6,245 bases of DNA from NCBI GenBank assembly GCA_030668505.1, contig DAOUTV010000112.1, forward strand, positions 1 to 6,245, written 5' to 3'. Position 1 is the first letter of the stretch. Every line of letters begins with the position of its first letter. The position numbers and the translations under genes are program-made. Origin of the DNA: Desulfobacterales bacterium (GTDB taxonomy: Bacteria; Desulfobacterota; Desulfobacteria; Desulfobacterales; C00003060). Positions 6,138 through 6,245 of the stretch are shown one piece after another. Below the pieces are notes generated by a model that ran no database searches, was not told the origin of the DNA, and was given only the letters and a program-made list of their open reading frames with translations.

Positions 6138-6208
6138 ATTTTGCGGTTCCAACGGAAAACAAAGTATACCAGTCAGTCTGTCGCATAGCGCCAGGGCGGG
6201 CGCAAAAT
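6138..6208. repeat. Inverted repeat pair ATTTTGCG / CGCAAAAT with inner GC stem
   Basis: ATTTTGCG (6138-6145) is the exact reverse complement of CGCAAAAT (6201-6208). Just before the second arm, GCGCC (6188-6192) can pair with GGCGC (6199-6203). This may be the edge of a repeat or insertion element that runs out of the window; no transposase is visible. Confidence 0.35.
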
Positions 6209-6245
6209 CCGCGAAATAGCCAGCTATTCCTGCTTGCCCTGTGGA

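Larger units (their letters stand above)
5873..6245. other. Gene-free, repeat-rich tail
   Basis: No gene could be recognised on either strand in these 373 bp. The base composition is visibly richer in G+C than the genes before it. It contains small inverted repeats (5913-5930, CCGCC with GGCGG; 5998-6014, GGGTC with GACCC; 6138-6208, ATTTTGCG with CGCAAAAT), a 16-nt direct repeat and the motif GAGCTCAGGGTCGAAG, which resembles a common CTGAGC...TCGAAGG extragenic repeat. No clear terminator follows the response regulator. It is probably a patchwork of repeat or mobile-element remnants that continues beyond the window. Confidence 0.6.

Overview
The window looks like chromosomal DNA of a respiring Gram-negative bacterium, most plausibly a member of the Desulfobacterota (former Deltaproteobacteria). 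That is an inference from three things: a System I (Ccm) cytochrome c maturation gene, a periplasmic PhnD-type binding protein beside a NarX/NarL-type two-component system, and intergenic DNA full of short palindromic repeats of the kind common in that phylum. No marker gene is present, so the assignment is tentative. All four genes lie on the + strand.

Layout. Positions 1-66 hold a short leader with a strong ribosome binding site. Positions 67-2349 encode CcmF, the integral-membrane haem lyase component of cytochrome c biogenesis; all four expected histidines and the WWD motif are present, and the periplasmic domain is longer than usual. Positions 2350-2685 carry no gene. They contain a perfect AT-rich palindrome (2397-2416) that abuts a MITE-like element of about 213 bp (2416-2628) with terminal inverted repeats and two internal hairpins. 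Positions 2686-3570 encode a secreted PhnD-like (PF12974-type) binding protein with five cysteines in the mature chain and no transporter genes nearby. Positions 3571-3717 hold a second, smaller inverted-repeat element with flanking 8-nt direct repeats and a strong C/G hairpin. Positions 3718-5265 encode a membrane sensor histidine kinase (periplasmic sensor, HAMP, HisKA_3, HATPase_c). Positions 5240-5872 encode a NarL/FixJ-type response regulator whose GTG start lies inside the kinase gene. Positions 5873-6245 have no recognisable gene and are made of degenerate repeats.

How the parts may work together. The kinase and regulator are translationally coupled and almost certainly form one signalling pair. 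The orphan binding protein immediately upstream lacks the usual phosphonate-site residues and carries cysteines at or near that position. This suggests that it presents a ligand to the kinase rather than feeding a transporter. Known parallels are AioX/AioS/AioR (arsenite; AioX is a PhnD-type protein) and TtrS/TtrR (tetrathionate; TtrS has a PhnD-like sensor domain and TtrR is of the NarL/FixJ class). The candidate three-component sensor at 2686-5872 is the most interesting part of the window. Its ligand and target genes cannot be read from this sequence. The link to ccmF may be only positional, because a repeat element separates them.
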